A stretch of DNA of 57,611 nt from GCA-2689995 sp964529325 (GCA_964529325.1 CAZGWH010000007.1:1-57611), one strand, 5' to 3'. Positions 29,127-38,627 are shown, counted from the first letter of the stretch. Made by a program: numbers and translations. Notes: a model not told the origin generated them from the letters alone.

Positions 29127-29788
29127 GGAAAAATATAGTTGGATTTATTTTGTTTTATTGCGTTTACAATTTTCTTAGAAGCGATTTGAGTATCCATTAT
29201 AAATGGCATTTTGAATTTTATATCTTGAGTCATCTCACTCTTAATAAAACCGGGCATAATAGTTGAAATTTTGATATTATGTTTTTTGAGCGATTTCCGC
29301 CAACAATTTGCTAATGTTTTTACCGCAATTTTAGAAGCACAATAGCCACCATGAAATTTAATATTTAAAAAACTGGCAATTGAACTTATAATTACAATCT
29401 TTCCACTTTGTTGATTTACCATGTGTGGTATTGCAGGATAAATAGTATTTGTTAAACCAATAATATTTGTTTGTAAAATTTTATTTATTATGGATGCATC
29501 ACCTGTTTTCAAATTATCATGGTCACCAATACCTGCATTTGCAATGACAATATCAATTCCGCCAACTTCATTTACAAATTTATTAATCACATTTTCGCAT
29601 TCAACTTGATCATTTACATCTAATTTATAAAAAAAAACTTTTCCACCTAGTTTTGTGCATTTTTTTGCAATTTGCTCTAATTTATCTACTCGTCTTGCGG
29701 TTATCCCAATATTAGCATGTTGTTTTGAATATTCATAGGCTAAATATTCACCAATTCCACTACTTGCTCCTGTTAAAAGTACATTCAT
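29081..29788 (-). CDS. SDR family NAD(P)-dependent oxidoreductase
   Basis: Classical short-chain dehydrogenase of 235 residues: LLTGASSGIGEYLAYEYS at the N-terminus (dinucleotide binding), VIANAGIGDHD near residue 83, VIISSIAS (catalytic Ser) and GGYCASKIAV (Tyr-Lys). A C-terminal hydrophobic stretch (WRIVIPIIRLFS) may anchor it to the membrane, as in several YqjQ/DltE-type members. Substrate unknown. Its 3' end overlaps mnmH by 46 bases, so both are probably one transcript. Confidence 0.85.
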   Translation of the reverse strand: MNVLLTGASSGIGEYLAYEYSKQHANIGITARRVDKLEQIAKKCTKLGGKVFFYKLDVNDQVECENVINKFVNEVGGIDIVIANAGIGDHDNLKTGDASIINKILQTNIIGLTNTIYPAIPHMVNQQSGKIVIISSIASFLNIKFHGGYCASKIAVKTLANCWRKSLKKHNIKISTIMPGFIKSEMTQDIKFKMPFIMDTQIASKKIVNAIKQNKSNYIFPWQWRIVIPIIRLFS

Positions 29789-30310
29789 ATAAATTGTCTA
29801 TTTTATTATTTTCTATTTAAAAAATGATTTGAATAATAGTATTTATTCAATCGATTAAATTTATATCTATTATCTCTATATCATTTGAGTAGTTTTTAAT
29901 TTATATTAAAAATAATTTTTACTTGGATATTGAATGGTCAGGGAATTAATAAGGATGAGAAATTTCAAGTTTATTTAATGAAATGCGAAATGAATATAAT
30001 ATAATAATGGTATCAGATTTTTTATATAAACATCACTTAATTTTTCTCTATTTTTTTTATTTCTTTCACTTATGATTTTTCTATTTTTTTAATAATAATC
30101 ATTTTGGTAATTTTCTCTACAAACAATGCACAAATAATCATGCCCATCTTTATTTTTTTTGTTAATATAGAATAAACTCAATAATTTTTTTAGGGTTTTA
30201 TAAGGTTTATAAATGACTGCATTTCGGTATCCCATTTGGTATCCCTTTTATTTGTCAATATTTGATAGTTTAGAACAAAAAGAGTATTTTGTAGAAAATG
30301 AGTAGAAAAC
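29789..30310. other. Noncoding stretch beside a tRNA gene
   Basis: About 520 bp with no convincing full gene, very A+T-rich. It holds two copies of GGTATCCC at 30226-30233 and 30238-30245 (12-bp period) and a weak 48-codon minus-strand ORF (30089-30235). Lying just downstream of the minus-strand tRNA and its terminator, it is a plausible old integration site, but no integrase or att duplication is visible. Confidence 0.5.
30089..30235 (-). CDS. Possible 48-residue small protein
   Basis: Short ORF starting at an ATG inside the GGGATACC repeat pair. It encodes a basic, aromatic-rich peptide with a CxxC-like pair (YLCIVCREN) near the C-terminus. No Shine-Dalgarno and no recognised family. It could be a remnant of an integrated element or chance. 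Confidence 0.2.
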   Translation of the reverse strand: MGYRNAVIYKPYKTLKKLLSLFYINKKNKDGHDYLCIVCRENYQNDYY

Positions 30311-30347
30311 AAAAAAACCCTGCTTAGTGTATCTAAACAAGGCTTTT
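30311..30347 (-). terminator. Intrinsic terminator after the tRNA gene
   Basis: Fifteen-base arms 30313-30327 and 30333-30347 pair on the minus strand (three G-U pairs included) around a five-base loop. A T tract follows at 30317-30311. It lies six bases beyond the tRNA 3' end and would stop its transcript. Confidence 0.85.
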
Positions 30348-30353
30348 TAAATG

Positions 30354-30427
30354 TGGGCCCTCAGGGACTTGAACCCCGGACCAATGGATTATGAGTCCAC
30401 TGCTCTAACCAACTGAGCTAAGAGCCC
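30354..30427 (-). tRNA. tRNA with CAU anticodon, probably Ile2
   Basis: A 74-base cloverleaf reads on the minus strand: acceptor GGGCTCT/AGGGCCC (one G-U pair), D arm GCTC...GAGC, anticodon stem GTGGA/TCCAT with loop CTCATAA, and T arm CGGGG-TTCAAGT-CCCTG. The anticodon CAT is complementary to 30391-30393. The 3' CCA is not encoded. Acceptor, loop CTCATAA and variable region TGGTC look more like E. coli tRNA-Ile2, whose C34 is converted to lysidine by TilS, than like elongator Met, but this needs a model search. Confidence 0.9.
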
Positions 30428-30533
30428 AAGAGGGTAAAATTAAGGTGATTAGTCCTTTAAGAAATAATAAAATCTTTCAAAAATTAAAATAAATTTCATA
30501 GATTTAATGTAAAAAATATTTCAAATTATTCTA

Positions 30534-31685
30534 ATGGAATTTAATTCTAAATTACTTGTTTTAGGGATGATGTCTGGTACATCAATGGATGGTCTAGATT
30601 GTATAATTGTTGAAATTCAAATTAAATGTTTTGATAAATTAAAATTTAAAATTATAGAAAAAAAATCATTTAATATTCCGTCTCAATTAAGAAATGAAAT
30701 TTCGAAAATTGTAGATAACCCACAAATAAATTACTTATCATTACATAAAAAAATAGGGAATTTTTATACTTCCTGTGCAAGTCAATTAAATAATCATTCT
30801 CAATTAGATTTAATTTCATATCACGGTCAAACAATTTTTCATAAAGAAAGAATTAAATCAATTCAAATTGGCGATTCATTACCATTGAGCAATCATTTTA
30901 ATATTCCAATTCTTTATAATTTTAGAGAGGCTGATATTAAAGTTGGTGGAACAGGTGCACCATTAATGCCATTTTTAGATTGGTTAATATTTAAAAATTC
31001 AAAACATAATGATATTACTTTAAACATTGGTGGAATTTCAAATATCACATATATCCCTAAAAACGGAATTAAAAATCAAGTAATCGGATTTGATACAGGT
31101 CCAGGAATGTCATTAATTGATGAATGTTGTTTATATTTTTGGAATATTCCTTTTGATATAGATGGGTTAAAATCAAAAAAAGGTAAAGTAAATCAAAAAA
31201 TATTGAAGGATTTAATGAAACATCCATTTATTGATTTAAATTTCCCAAAATCAACTGGTAGAGATATATTTGGTAAAAATCTTACTCATGAAATAATCAA
31301 AATGAATACAGATGAAAATCCATACAATATTTTACGAACTTTTGTTGCATTTACTGCGAAATCCATTTCGAAGAACTTATATAAAATTCGTAATTTTTCC
31401 CCATTGGAAAATCGATTATTTGTAAGTGGTGGTGGAGTAAATCATTCAGTTTTAATAGACGATTTAAAATTATATTCAGGTATTAAAAAATTACATGATT
31501 TAAATGATGTAGGAATTAATCCTAAATATAAAGAAGCATTACTTATGGCAGTATTGGGTTATACAAGATTTAATAATATATCAAATAATATGCCTTCAGT
31601 TACAGGTGCAAAAAATGAAACTGTCCTTGGGGATATTTTTATAAAAAGAATTAAGAAATACGAAAAAAATACGGAGATTAATTGA
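30534..31685 (+). CDS. anmK: Anhydro-N-acetylmuramic acid kinase
   Basis: AnmK of 383 residues, phosphorylating and hydrolysing 1,6-anhydroMurNAc to MurNAc-6-phosphate in cell-wall recycling. Signature motifs are GMMSGTSMDGLDCIIVE (phosphate-binding loop), ISYHGQTIFH, YNFREADIKVGGTGAPL, NIGGISNITYI and VIGFDTGPGMSLIDECC, with the ATP site LFVSGGGVNHSVL. Length is normal. The stop codon overlaps the TTG start of the phosphohexomutase gene by four bases, so it heads a five-gene plus-strand operon. Confidence 0.95.
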   Translation: MEFNSKLLVLGMMSGTSMDGLDCIIVEIQIKCFDKLKFKIIEKKSFNIPSQLRNEISKIVDNPQINYLSLHKKIGNFYTSCASQLNNHSQLDLISYHGQTIFHKERIKSIQIGDSLPLSNHFNIPILYNFREADIKVGGTGAPLMPFLDWLIFKNSKHNDITLNIGGISNITYIPKNGIKNQVIGFDTGPGMSLIDECCLYFWNIPFDIDGLKSKKGKVNQKILKDLMKHPFIDLNFPKSTGRDIFGKNLTHEIIKMNTDENPYNILRTFVAFTAKSISKNLYKIRNFSPLENRLFVSGGGVNHSVLIDDLKLYSGIKKLHDLNDVGINPKYKEALLMAVLGYTRFNNISNNMPSVTGAKNETVLGDIFIKRIKKYEKNTEIN

Positions 31686-33043
31686 ACGAATTTATTTTTA
31701 GGAAATATGATATAAGAGGTATTGTTGCAACTGATTTTACAGATGATGTTGTTATTAATTTAGGAAAAGCATTCGGTACATTTGTAAAGAGAACTGGTGG
31801 AAATACGGTTGCATTAAGTGGTGATGTTAGGGATACTACCCCACATTTAAAAAATATGTTTGCTAAAGGGTTAATTTCTACAGGGATTAATGTTATGGAT
31901 TTAGGAATAATTCCTACACCTACAAATTATTATAGTATGTATCATTTGGATATAGATGGGGCAGTTCAAATTACAGGAAGTCACAATCCTCCAGAATTTA
32001 ATGGGTTTAAAATGTCATTAAGTCAAAAAGCATTTTATGGAGAACAAATCCAAGATTTAAAAAAAATAATTAACATAAAAGATTTTGAAAAAGGCGAGGG
32101 TGAAATTACTAATACTCCAATATTAAATAACTATATGGAAATGTTAAAGTCTAAAATAAAATTAGACAGACCATTAAAAATTGTTATGGATTGTGGAAAT
32201 GCAGCGGGGTGTTTATCTGGTCCACAAGTTTATAAAGAATTGGGAATTGAACTTACTGAATTATATTGTGATGTTGATCCTACTTTTCCTAACCACCATC
32301 CCGACCCAACAGAGGATAAAAATTTAACAGATATAATAAAAGTAATAAAAGAAGGCGATTTTGATTTTGGAGTCGCATTTGATGGAGATGCAGATAGAGT
32401 TATTTTAATTGATGAAAAAGGTGGAATTATTAGAGCTGATAATATGATGTGTTTATTTTTACCCGAAATAATAAAAACACCAGGAGAAGAAATTGTATTT
32501 GATGTTAAATGTTCTCAAGCCTTAGAAGAAATGATTGTCAAATATGGCGGGACACCAATTATATGGAAAACAGGTCATTCTTTAATTAAAGAAAAAATGA
32601 GGAAAAATAATGTACGATTTGCTGGTGAAATGAGTGGGCATATCTTTTTTGCAGATGATTTCTTTGGGTTTGATGATGCAATTTATGTTGGTCTTAGAGC
32701 CGCACAAACACTCTCTCGAACAAGTAAAAAATTATCAGAAATAACAGCAGAAATTCCAAAATATTATTCCACGCCAGAAATGAGATTGGATTGCCCTACA
32801 GATCAAGAAAAATTTGATATTTCAGCAAAAGCAGTAAAATATTTCACAGAAAAATTTGATTGTGAAACTATTGATGGAGTGAGAATTCGGTTTGAAGGTG
32901 GATGGGGATTAGTTAGATCGTCAAATACACAGCCTGTAATTGTTACTCGGTTTGAAGCAAAATCAGAAAAGAGATTAAACGAAATAAAAAAATTAGTTTT
33001 AGATAAATTGATTGGATTTGGGGAAATTACTATTAATGACTAA
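31682..33043 (+). CDS. Phosphomannomutase/phosphoglucomutase
   Basis: Alpha-D-phosphohexomutase of 453 residues. The family order is clear: FRKYDIRGI at the start, the phosphoserine loop ITGSHNPPEFNGFKM near residue 102, the metal loop FDGDADRV, the sugar loop GEMSGHIFF and the C-terminal phosphate-binding loop VRSSNTQPVIVTRFEA. It interconverts mannose or glucose 1- and 6-phosphates for nucleotide-sugar synthesis. The start is a TTG overlapping the anmK stop (ATTGA), as the conserved YDIRG immediately follows. It pairs functionally with the Pgi/Pmi gene two genes downstream. Confidence 0.92.
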   Translation: MNEFIFRKYDIRGIVATDFTDDVVINLGKAFGTFVKRTGGNTVALSGDVRDTTPHLKNMFAKGLISTGINVMDLGIIPTPTNYYSMYHLDIDGAVQITGSHNPPEFNGFKMSLSQKAFYGEQIQDLKKIINIKDFEKGEGEITNTPILNNYMEMLKSKIKLDRPLKIVMDCGNAAGCLSGPQVYKELGIELTELYCDVDPTFPNHHPDPTEDKNLTDIIKVIKEGDFDFGVAFDGDADRVILIDEKGGIIRADNMMCLFLPEIIKTPGEEIVFDVKCSQALEEMIVKYGGTPIIWKTGHSLIKEKMRKNNVRFAGEMSGHIFFADDFFGFDDAIYVGLRAAQTLSRTSKKLSEITAEIPKYYSTPEMRLDCPTDQEKFDISAKAVKYFTEKFDCETIDGVRIRFEGGWGLVRSSNTQPVIVTRFEAKSEKRLNEIKKLVLDKLIGFGEITIND

Positions 33044-33989
33044 TTTTCATTTTGATGATTTAAGAAATCAAATAAATGAAGAACTTCTTCAGATTTATAA
33101 TTCAGGCCCAAAGTCTTTGGTTGAGCCTATTAATTATGTTCTTGCGGGAGAAGGAAAAAGATTTCGTCCTACATTAACTTTTTTATCTGCAGATGCATGT
33201 AAAGGAAATGTAAAAGATGCTTTTCCTGTAGCATTAGCCGTAGAAATTCTTCATAATTTCACATTAGTTCATGATGATATTATGGATGATGATTCAACAC
33301 GACATGGTAAACCAACTGTACATCAAAAATGGGATGATGGCGTTGCAATATTGACAGGCGATGCCATGTTATCACTTGCATTATTAACGCTTCAAAAATG
33401 TAGTAGAAATAATCAGAAAATATTAAAAGTGTTTACAGATGGATTATTAGCTGTTTGTGAAGGGCAAGCAATTGATAAAGAATTTGAATCAATTAAAAAT
33501 GTATCAGTTGATGAATATTTAAATATGATTGATTTAAAAACGGGGTATTTAATTGGAATGGCCGCAGAATTAGGAGCATTATCTATAACTGAAAATGAAT
33601 CTTATTGTAAAGCATTAAGAGAATATGGATATCTGATTGGTCGTGCATTTCAAATACAAGATGATTTACTTGAATTATATTCAGATGCAAAAAAAATGGG
33701 AAAAAGTTTAGACTCAGATTATCTTCTGGGTAAAAAAACTTACCCATTATTAAAAATTAAAGAACAAAATTCAAGTGAATTGGAGTCTGCTTTAAAAATT
33801 GCGGGTGAGAATGTAAATTTAGGAAAAGAATTGATTAGAGGTATATTAGAATCAACAGGGATTAAAAAAGAGATTCAGAAATTAATTTCAAATATGATTG
33901 ATAAAGCAGATAATTTATTAATTGAGAATGGGTTATTTACATCACATTTTAAAGATTTTAGTTTAATTATTCAAAATAGAAAGAAGTAA
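33036..33989 (+). CDS. Polyprenyl (all-trans) diphosphate synthase
   Basis: Isoprenyl chain-elongating synthase of about 317 residues. It has GEGKRFRPTLTFLSADA, the first Asp-rich motif LVHDDIMDDDSTRHGKPT, GDAMLSLALLTL and a second motif AFQIQDDLLELYSD, where the usual DDxxD ends in Glu. It condenses isopentenyl diphosphate onto an allylic primer; product length (quinone side chain or undecaprenyl precursor) cannot be read with confidence. Start chosen at the ATG at 33036, eight bases inside the end of the mutase gene. A TTG 24 bases earlier is less likely. Confidence 0.88.
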   Translation: MTNFHFDDLRNQINEELLQIYNSGPKSLVEPINYVLAGEGKRFRPTLTFLSADACKGNVKDAFPVALAVEILHNFTLVHDDIMDDDSTRHGKPTVHQKWDDGVAILTGDAMLSLALLTLQKCSRNNQKILKVFTDGLLAVCEGQAIDKEFESIKNVSVDEYLNMIDLKTGYLIGMAAELGALSITENESYCKALREYGYLIGRAFQIQDDLLELYSDAKKMGKSLDSDYLLGKKTYPLLKIKEQNSSELESALKIAGENVNLGKELIRGILESTGIKKEIQKLISNMIDKADNLLIENGLFTSHFKDFSLIIQNRKK

Positions 33990-33990
33990 T

Positions 33991-35049
33991 ATGTTAGATA
34001 TTAATAAATTAATTTCAGAATATGATAAAAATGGAATGTATGATGCTATTTCTGGATTTTCAGACCAAATTAAAATGTCACTTAATTATATGGAAAAGTG
34101 GGCACCCAAATATCAATACAATGATATTCAAAATATATTAATTACAGGAATGGGAGGGTCTGCTATTGGCGGTGATTTTGTCGCTTCTCTTGTAAATCAA
34201 TATTGTTCTATTCCAATAATTGTAAATAGATCATATAATATTCCAGGTTGGGTAAATGAGCACACACTTGTAATTTCATCTTCATATTCTGGGAACACGG
34301 AAGAGACATTATCAGCTCTTGAATTTATTTGTAAAAGAAATGCACAAGTGATTGCCGTGACAACTGGTGGTAAATTAAAAAAAATAGCAATAGAAAATAA
34401 ATTTGATATTATTGAAGTGACTTCGGGGCTACAACCTCGTGCTGCAATTGGATATTCAATATCTTTAAATTTATTATTACTTGAAAAAATTGGTTTAGTG
34501 AAAAACGGTGTAATAACCCAGCTTTTACAAAATTCAATCCCTCCATTAATTAGATATACCCAATATTATTCAGATTATTCAAAGATTAATTGTTCAATTG
34601 AAAATGCATTATTAACTCACAACAAATTTGCGATTATTTATGCGGGAGAAGGGTGGCAAGCAAATTGTGCTTTAAGATTAAGGGGGCAACTTGCAGAAAA
34701 TGCTAAAATATTAAGTTCACATTTAAATTTCCCTGAACAAAATCATAATGAAATTGAAGGATGGACTTTAAATCCTGAAATTTTAAAAAAGACAGTAATT
34801 ATATGGATAACAGACGATTCTGACCATAATCAAGTGCAAAAAAGAATGTCAATTACAAAAGAATTATTAGGAAAATATCCTTCTCATCAATATGAATTAA
34901 TAGTTGAAGGCAAATCCGATGTTGAAAAAGCATTATGTCTAATTCATTTAATTGATTGGATTAGTTATTATTGTGCATTACTGAATAATATTGACCCAAC
35001 ACCAGTAGAAAGAATTTCTATTTTAAAAAATAGATTAAGTGAGGAATAA
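33991..35049 (+). CDS. Bifunctional phosphoglucose/phosphomannose isomerase
   Basis: SIS-fold isomerase of 352 residues interconverting fructose-6-P with glucose-6-P and mannose-6-P. Typical motifs are ILITGMGGSAIGGDF (about 50-65), VISSSYSGNTEETLSAL and GLQPRAAIGYSIS, and the C-terminal FPEQNHNEIEGW with the catalytic His and Glu. Length matches the archaeal/bacterial PGI/PMI family. It begins one base after the polyprenyl synthase stop. With the mutase upstream it makes hexose-1-phosphates for glycan precursors. Confidence 0.92.
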   Translation: MLDINKLISEYDKNGMYDAISGFSDQIKMSLNYMEKWAPKYQYNDIQNILITGMGGSAIGGDFVASLVNQYCSIPIIVNRSYNIPGWVNEHTLVISSSYSGNTEETLSALEFICKRNAQVIAVTTGGKLKKIAIENKFDIIEVTSGLQPRAAIGYSISLNLLLLEKIGLVKNGVITQLLQNSIPPLIRYTQYYSDYSKINCSIENALLTHNKFAIIYAGEGWQANCALRLRGQLAENAKILSSHLNFPEQNHNEIEGWTLNPEILKKTVIIWITDDSDHNQVQKRMSITKELLGKYPSHQYELIVEGKSDVEKALCLIHLIDWISYYCALLNNIDPTPVERISILKNRLSEE

Positions 35050-35096
35050 CATATTTATTGATAATTAATATGTATTATTTTTAAATAGGAGCAAAA

Positions 35097-35660
35097 ATGA
35101 TTAATGTTGAAATAAAAAAGATATCTTATCATCCACCAAGTAAAGGTTATGCGGTATTATTGCAAGAAATTGGTGGTGATAAACAATTACCAATTGTTGT
35201 TGGAAGCACAGAGGCACAATCGATTGCATTGGCAATGGAGGGGATTGATATGCCTCGACCAATGACCCATGATTTAATAAAGGATATTATTGATTCTTTT
35301 GAAGCTACAATCTCAAGAGTAGTGATTAATAATTTATCTCGAGGAACTTTTTTTGCTCAAATATTTATTAAAAAAATAAATAATTCTGAAATTAAAATTG
35401 ATAGTCGCCCAAGTGATGCTATTGCTCTTGCGATAAAAACTTATGCACCCATATTTACAACAAATAAAGTGATTGAAAATGCATCTTTCAAAAGTATTGT
35501 TTTGGAAAGTGGAACAACTACTCCTGCAACTCAAGAAACTGAATTTACTAAATTTAAAACATTGGATAATTTAAAGGATGCTCTTGGGAAAGCAATTGAA
35601 GATGAGGAATATGAAATTGCTGCAAGATTAAGAGATAAAATTGCTCATTTAGAAGACTAA
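35097..35660 (+). CDS. Bifunctional nuclease (BFN/DUF151) with UVR motif
   Basis: Cytoplasmic protein of 187 residues. The BFN domain (about 1-135) shows LPIVVGSTEAQSIALAMEG, RPMTHDLIKDII and SRPSDAIALAIKT, the conserved DUF151 signature; this family has reported RNase/DNase activity in plants. The C-terminal 35 residues (NLKDALGKAIEDEEYEIAARLRDKI) form a UvrB/UvrC-type helical hairpin, a common fusion. The stop codon abuts the stop of the convergent rnc gene with no spacer and no terminator. AGGAG sits seven bases before the ATG. Confidence 0.88.
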   Translation: MINVEIKKISYHPPSKGYAVLLQEIGGDKQLPIVVGSTEAQSIALAMEGIDMPRPMTHDLIKDIIDSFEATISRVVINNLSRGTFFAQIFIKKINNSEIKIDSRPSDAIALAIKTYAPIFTTNKVIENASFKSIVLESGTTTPATQETEFTKFKTLDNLKDALGKAIEDEEYEIAARLRDKIAHLED

Positions 35661-36368
35661 TTAATTCAATATATTTTTCAATGCATTTCTTGCTGCATTT
35701 TGTTCACCTTCTTTTTTACTCTTACCTTCACCAACAAAAATTTGATTTTCATTTATTAATGTTTCTATAGAAAAGATTTTATCGTGGTCTGGACCATCTA
35801 CTTTTTTAATTTTAAATTTAGGAGGGCTGATTCCTTTATCTTGACAATATTCAATTAATTGACCTTTATAATTATCATTTGAATCCGCTTCATTTTTATA
35901 AATAATTAAAAAGTTATAAATAAATGTTTCAGCAGGTTTTATACCACCATCTAAAAATATTGCCCCAATTAATGATTCAAATATATTTCCATTTAAATTA
36001 TATGATACTTTTTCATTTTTAATATCTAAACTATAACTTGTTTTCGCAAAACTTACTAAATTAATTTTAGTTGCCATTTTTGCAAGAAATTGTTTTTTTA
36101 CTAATGCAGCCCTTTTTTGAGTAAGTTGACCTTCATCGTCATATTTATATTTATTGAATAGCCATTCAGAAACAACATGGTCTAAAACAGCATCTCCTAA
36201 AAATTCTAGTCGTTCATAATTTTTATCAGGTTGAGGTGCAATTGATTTATGAGTTAAACTTGTTTTAAGTAAAGAAATATTTTTAAAACGATATTGTATT
36301 ATTTGTTCAATTTTGGAAGGTTTTGATTGAGTGAAAAGAGATTTTAAATACCTAATTATGGATATCAC
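35661..36368 (-). CDS. rnc: Ribonuclease III
   Basis: RNase III of 235 residues, cleaving double-stranded RNA in rRNA and mRNA processing. The catalytic signature RLEFLGDAVLDHVVSEWLF is near residue 53, and the second metal-binding Glu lies in FESLIGAIFLDGG. A dsRNA-binding domain follows (about 163-234; GQLIEYCQDKG, VGEGKSKKEGEQNAARNAL). It overlaps the fabF stop by four bases and is the last gene of the rpmF-plsX-fab cluster, a widely conserved position. Confidence 0.95.
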   Translation of the reverse strand: MISIIRYLKSLFTQSKPSKIEQIIQYRFKNISLLKTSLTHKSIAPQPDKNYERLEFLGDAVLDHVVSEWLFNKYKYDDEGQLTQKRAALVKKQFLAKMATKINLVSFAKTSYSLDIKNEKVSYNLNGNIFESLIGAIFLDGGIKPAETFIYNFLIIYKNEADSNDNYKGQLIEYCQDKGISPPKFKIKKVDGPDHDKIFSIETLINENQIFVGEGKSKKEGEQNAARNALKNILN

Positions 36369-37603
36369 ACATCAAACCGTTTAAAAAGTAATACACCATT
36401 ATGGCCCCCAAATCCAAATGTGTTGCTCATTGCAAAATTTATTTCTTTTTTTATTATTTGGTTTGGAATATAGTTTAAATCGCAATCGGGATCAGGTGTT
36501 TCTAGATGGATTGTTGGAGGTAAAAATCCTTCTTTTAGTGATAAAATAGATGCAATTGCTTCTATCCCCCCCGCAGCGCCTAATAAATGACCTGTCATTG
36601 ACTTTGTTGAACTTACAAATAGTTTACTTGCATGTTCACCAAAAACATCTCTAATAGCTATTGATTCATTTTTATCATTTAATGGGGTAGATGTACCATG
36701 AGCATTTATATAATCTAATTCATTAGGATTAATCTTAGCATCTTTTAATGCTAGTTTCATTGCTCTTCCCGCACCCTCACCATTTGGGGCAGGAGTAGTT
36801 AAATGATATGCATCACCAGTAGCACCATAACCTACAATTTCAGCTAATATCTTAGCATCTCTTTTTAGAGCATGTTCTAATTCTTCTAACACTAATATCC
36901 CAGCACCTTCACCCAAAACAAACCCATCTCTATTTTTATCAAAAGGCTTAGAAGCTGTATTTGGGTCAGAATTTTTTGTTAATGCTTTCATATTTGCAAA
37001 TCCAGCAACAGCGATTGGAACAACCGAAGCTTCTGTACCTCCAGCAACTATTGCATCTGCATCGCCATATTTTATCATTCTAAAAGCATCACCTATTGCA
37101 TGTGTACCTGTAGCACAAGCGGATACGACAGAATAATTTGGTCCTTTAAAACCATGTTTAATTGAAACATGCCCTGGAGCTATATCGCTTATTAACATTG
37201 GAATAAATAAAGGGCTAACTCTTCTAGGGTTTTTTAATAACTTTAAATGATTTTTAGTTAAAGATTCTATTCCACCAATCCCAGATCCAATGATAACTCC
37301 AATCCGTTCTGGGTCGGAGTTATCTTTTGTAATTCCTGAGTTTTTAATTGCTTCATCCGCAGCAATTACTCCAAAGGCACAAAACCGATCCATACGGTTT
37401 AATTCACGGCGGTCAATATGAGTTTCCATATCAAGGTTTTTTACTTCTGCACTGATTTTAACACTTAAATTTTCAGCATCAAAAAGTGAAATAGGTGCAA
37501 CACCATTTTTCCCTGAAATTAATCCATCTTTAAATTCAGATACAGAATTTCCAATAGGGGTCAGACATCCCATCCCCGTTATGACAACGCGTTTTTGGCT
37601 CAA
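36365..37603 (-). CDS. fabF: Beta-ketoacyl-ACP synthase II
   Basis: FabF of 412 residues, elongating acyl-ACP with malonyl-ACP. The Cys-His-His triad is visible: nucleophile in VVSACATGTHAIG, first His in INAHGTSTPLND and second His in TKSMTGHLLGAAGGIE. The C-terminal NTFGFGGHN loop is present. It starts seven bases after the acpP stop and overlaps rnc by four bases. Confidence 0.96.
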   Translation of the reverse strand: MSQKRVVITGMGCLTPIGNSVSEFKDGLISGKNGVAPISLFDAENLSVKISAEVKNLDMETHIDRRELNRMDRFCAFGVIAADEAIKNSGITKDNSDPERIGVIIGSGIGGIESLTKNHLKLLKNPRRVSPLFIPMLISDIAPGHVSIKHGFKGPNYSVVSACATGTHAIGDAFRMIKYGDADAIVAGGTEASVVPIAVAGFANMKALTKNSDPNTASKPFDKNRDGFVLGEGAGILVLEELEHALKRDAKILAEIVGYGATGDAYHLTTPAPNGEGAGRAMKLALKDAKINPNELDYINAHGTSTPLNDKNESIAIRDVFGEHASKLFVSSTKSMTGHLLGAAGGIEAIASILSLKEGFLPPTIHLETPDPDCDLNYIPNQIIKKEINFAMSNTFGFGGHNGVLLFKRFDV

Positions 37604-37610
37604 ATTATTT

Positions 37611-37859
37611 CTATGCGTTTGCTATTTGTTTTCCAATATAGCTATATGCTTTTCCAACGGTAGTAATTGTTTCTGCATCTTCATCAGGAATTTCAATATT
37701 AAATTCTTCTTCAAATTGCATAATTAATTCAACAGTATCTAACGAGTCAGCACCTAAATCATCAATAAACGACGCATCTTCTACAATTTTGCTTTCGTCA
37801 ACACCTAGTTTATCAATTATGATTTCTTTTATTTTGTCAAAATTCTGAGACATGCTCAT
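37611..37859 (-). CDS. acpP: Acyl carrier protein
   Basis: Acidic four-helix carrier protein of 82 residues. The phosphopantetheine attachment site is Ser39 in LGADSLDTVELIMQFEEEF. Highly expressed in most bacteria; here it has an AAAGGA-type ribosome site 15 bases after fabG. It carries the growing acyl chain between the Fab enzymes encoded around it. Confidence 0.97.
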   Translation of the reverse strand: MSMSQNFDKIKEIIIDKLGVDESKIVEDASFIDDLGADSLDTVELIMQFEEEFNIEIPDEDAETITTVGKAYSYIGKQIANA

Positions 37860-37874
37860 CCTTTCTTTTTAGAG

Positions 37875-38627
37875 TTACATTACCATACCACCGTCAATAT
37901 TCATTACTTGACCGGTGATATAAGAAGCTTTTTCTGATGATAAAAACAATACCAAATTAGTTACATCGTCAGTCGTTCCTAATCGATTTAATGGAATATT
38001 TTGATAAAGTTCATTTTTGACATTTTCTGATAAATTATCAGTCATATCTGTTTCAATATATCCAGGAGCAATTGCATTTACCGTTATGCTCCGTGATCCT
38101 AATTCTTTTGCTAAAGATTTTGTGAGCCCTAATATTCCTGCTTTTGATGCAGCATAATTTACTTGCCCAGGATTACCAATTTGACCAACTATAGATGAAA
38201 TATTAATTATCCGCCCCGATTTATTACGAAGCATTGGTTTAGTAACAGCCTTAATTGTGTTAAAACATCCTTTCAAATTTACATCAATTACCAAATCCCA
38301 ATCTTGTTCTTTGATTCTTAAAACAAGATTATCTTTTGTTAAACCTGCATTATTTATTAAAATATCAATTGTATTAAAATCATTATGTATTGATTTGAAA
38401 ATATTTTGTACATCATCAAAGTTAGAAATATCACATGGGTAAATTTTTATATTTTCTGAATCATTCCCAATTTCAGCTTTTACTTTAATTAAATCAGCTT
38501 CATTTCTACTTATTAATGCTAATTTACAACCATGATTAAAAAGTCCAAAAGCAATGGCTTTCCCAATTCCTTTAGATGCACCCGTAACAACTGCTATTTT
38601 ATTTTTAATATTAAGATTCAAATTCAT
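37875..38627 (-). CDS. fabG: 3-oxoacyl-ACP reductase
   Basis: NADPH-dependent SDR of about 250 residues. Motifs: VVTGASKGIGKAIAFGL, NNAGLTKDNLVLRI, NISSIVGQIGNPGQVNYAASKAG (Ser-Tyr-Lys) and the C-terminal GQVMNIDGGMVM typical of FabG. The ATG at 38627 (MNLNLNIKNKI) is preferred over a TTG seven codons upstream. Either start lies inside the end of fabD, implying translational coupling. Confidence 0.95.
   Translation of the reverse strand: MNLNLNIKNKIAVVTGASKGIGKAIAFGLFNHGCKLALISRNEADLIKVKAEIGNDSENIKIYPCDISNFDDVQNIFKSIHNDFNTIDILINNAGLTKDNLVLRIKEQDWDLVIDVNLKGCFNTIKAVTKPMLRNKSGRIINISSIVGQIGNPGQVNYAASKAGILGLTKSLAKELGSRSITVNAIAPGYIETDMTDNLSENVKNELYQNIPLNRLGTTDDVTNLVLFLSSEKASYITGQVMNIDGGMVM

Noticed and set aside
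30354..30427. Initiator tRNA-fMet for the CAU tRNA
   Set aside because: The first acceptor pair is a normal G-C pair and the anticodon stem lacks the three consecutive G-C pairs of initiators. Elongator Met remains possible beside Ile2.
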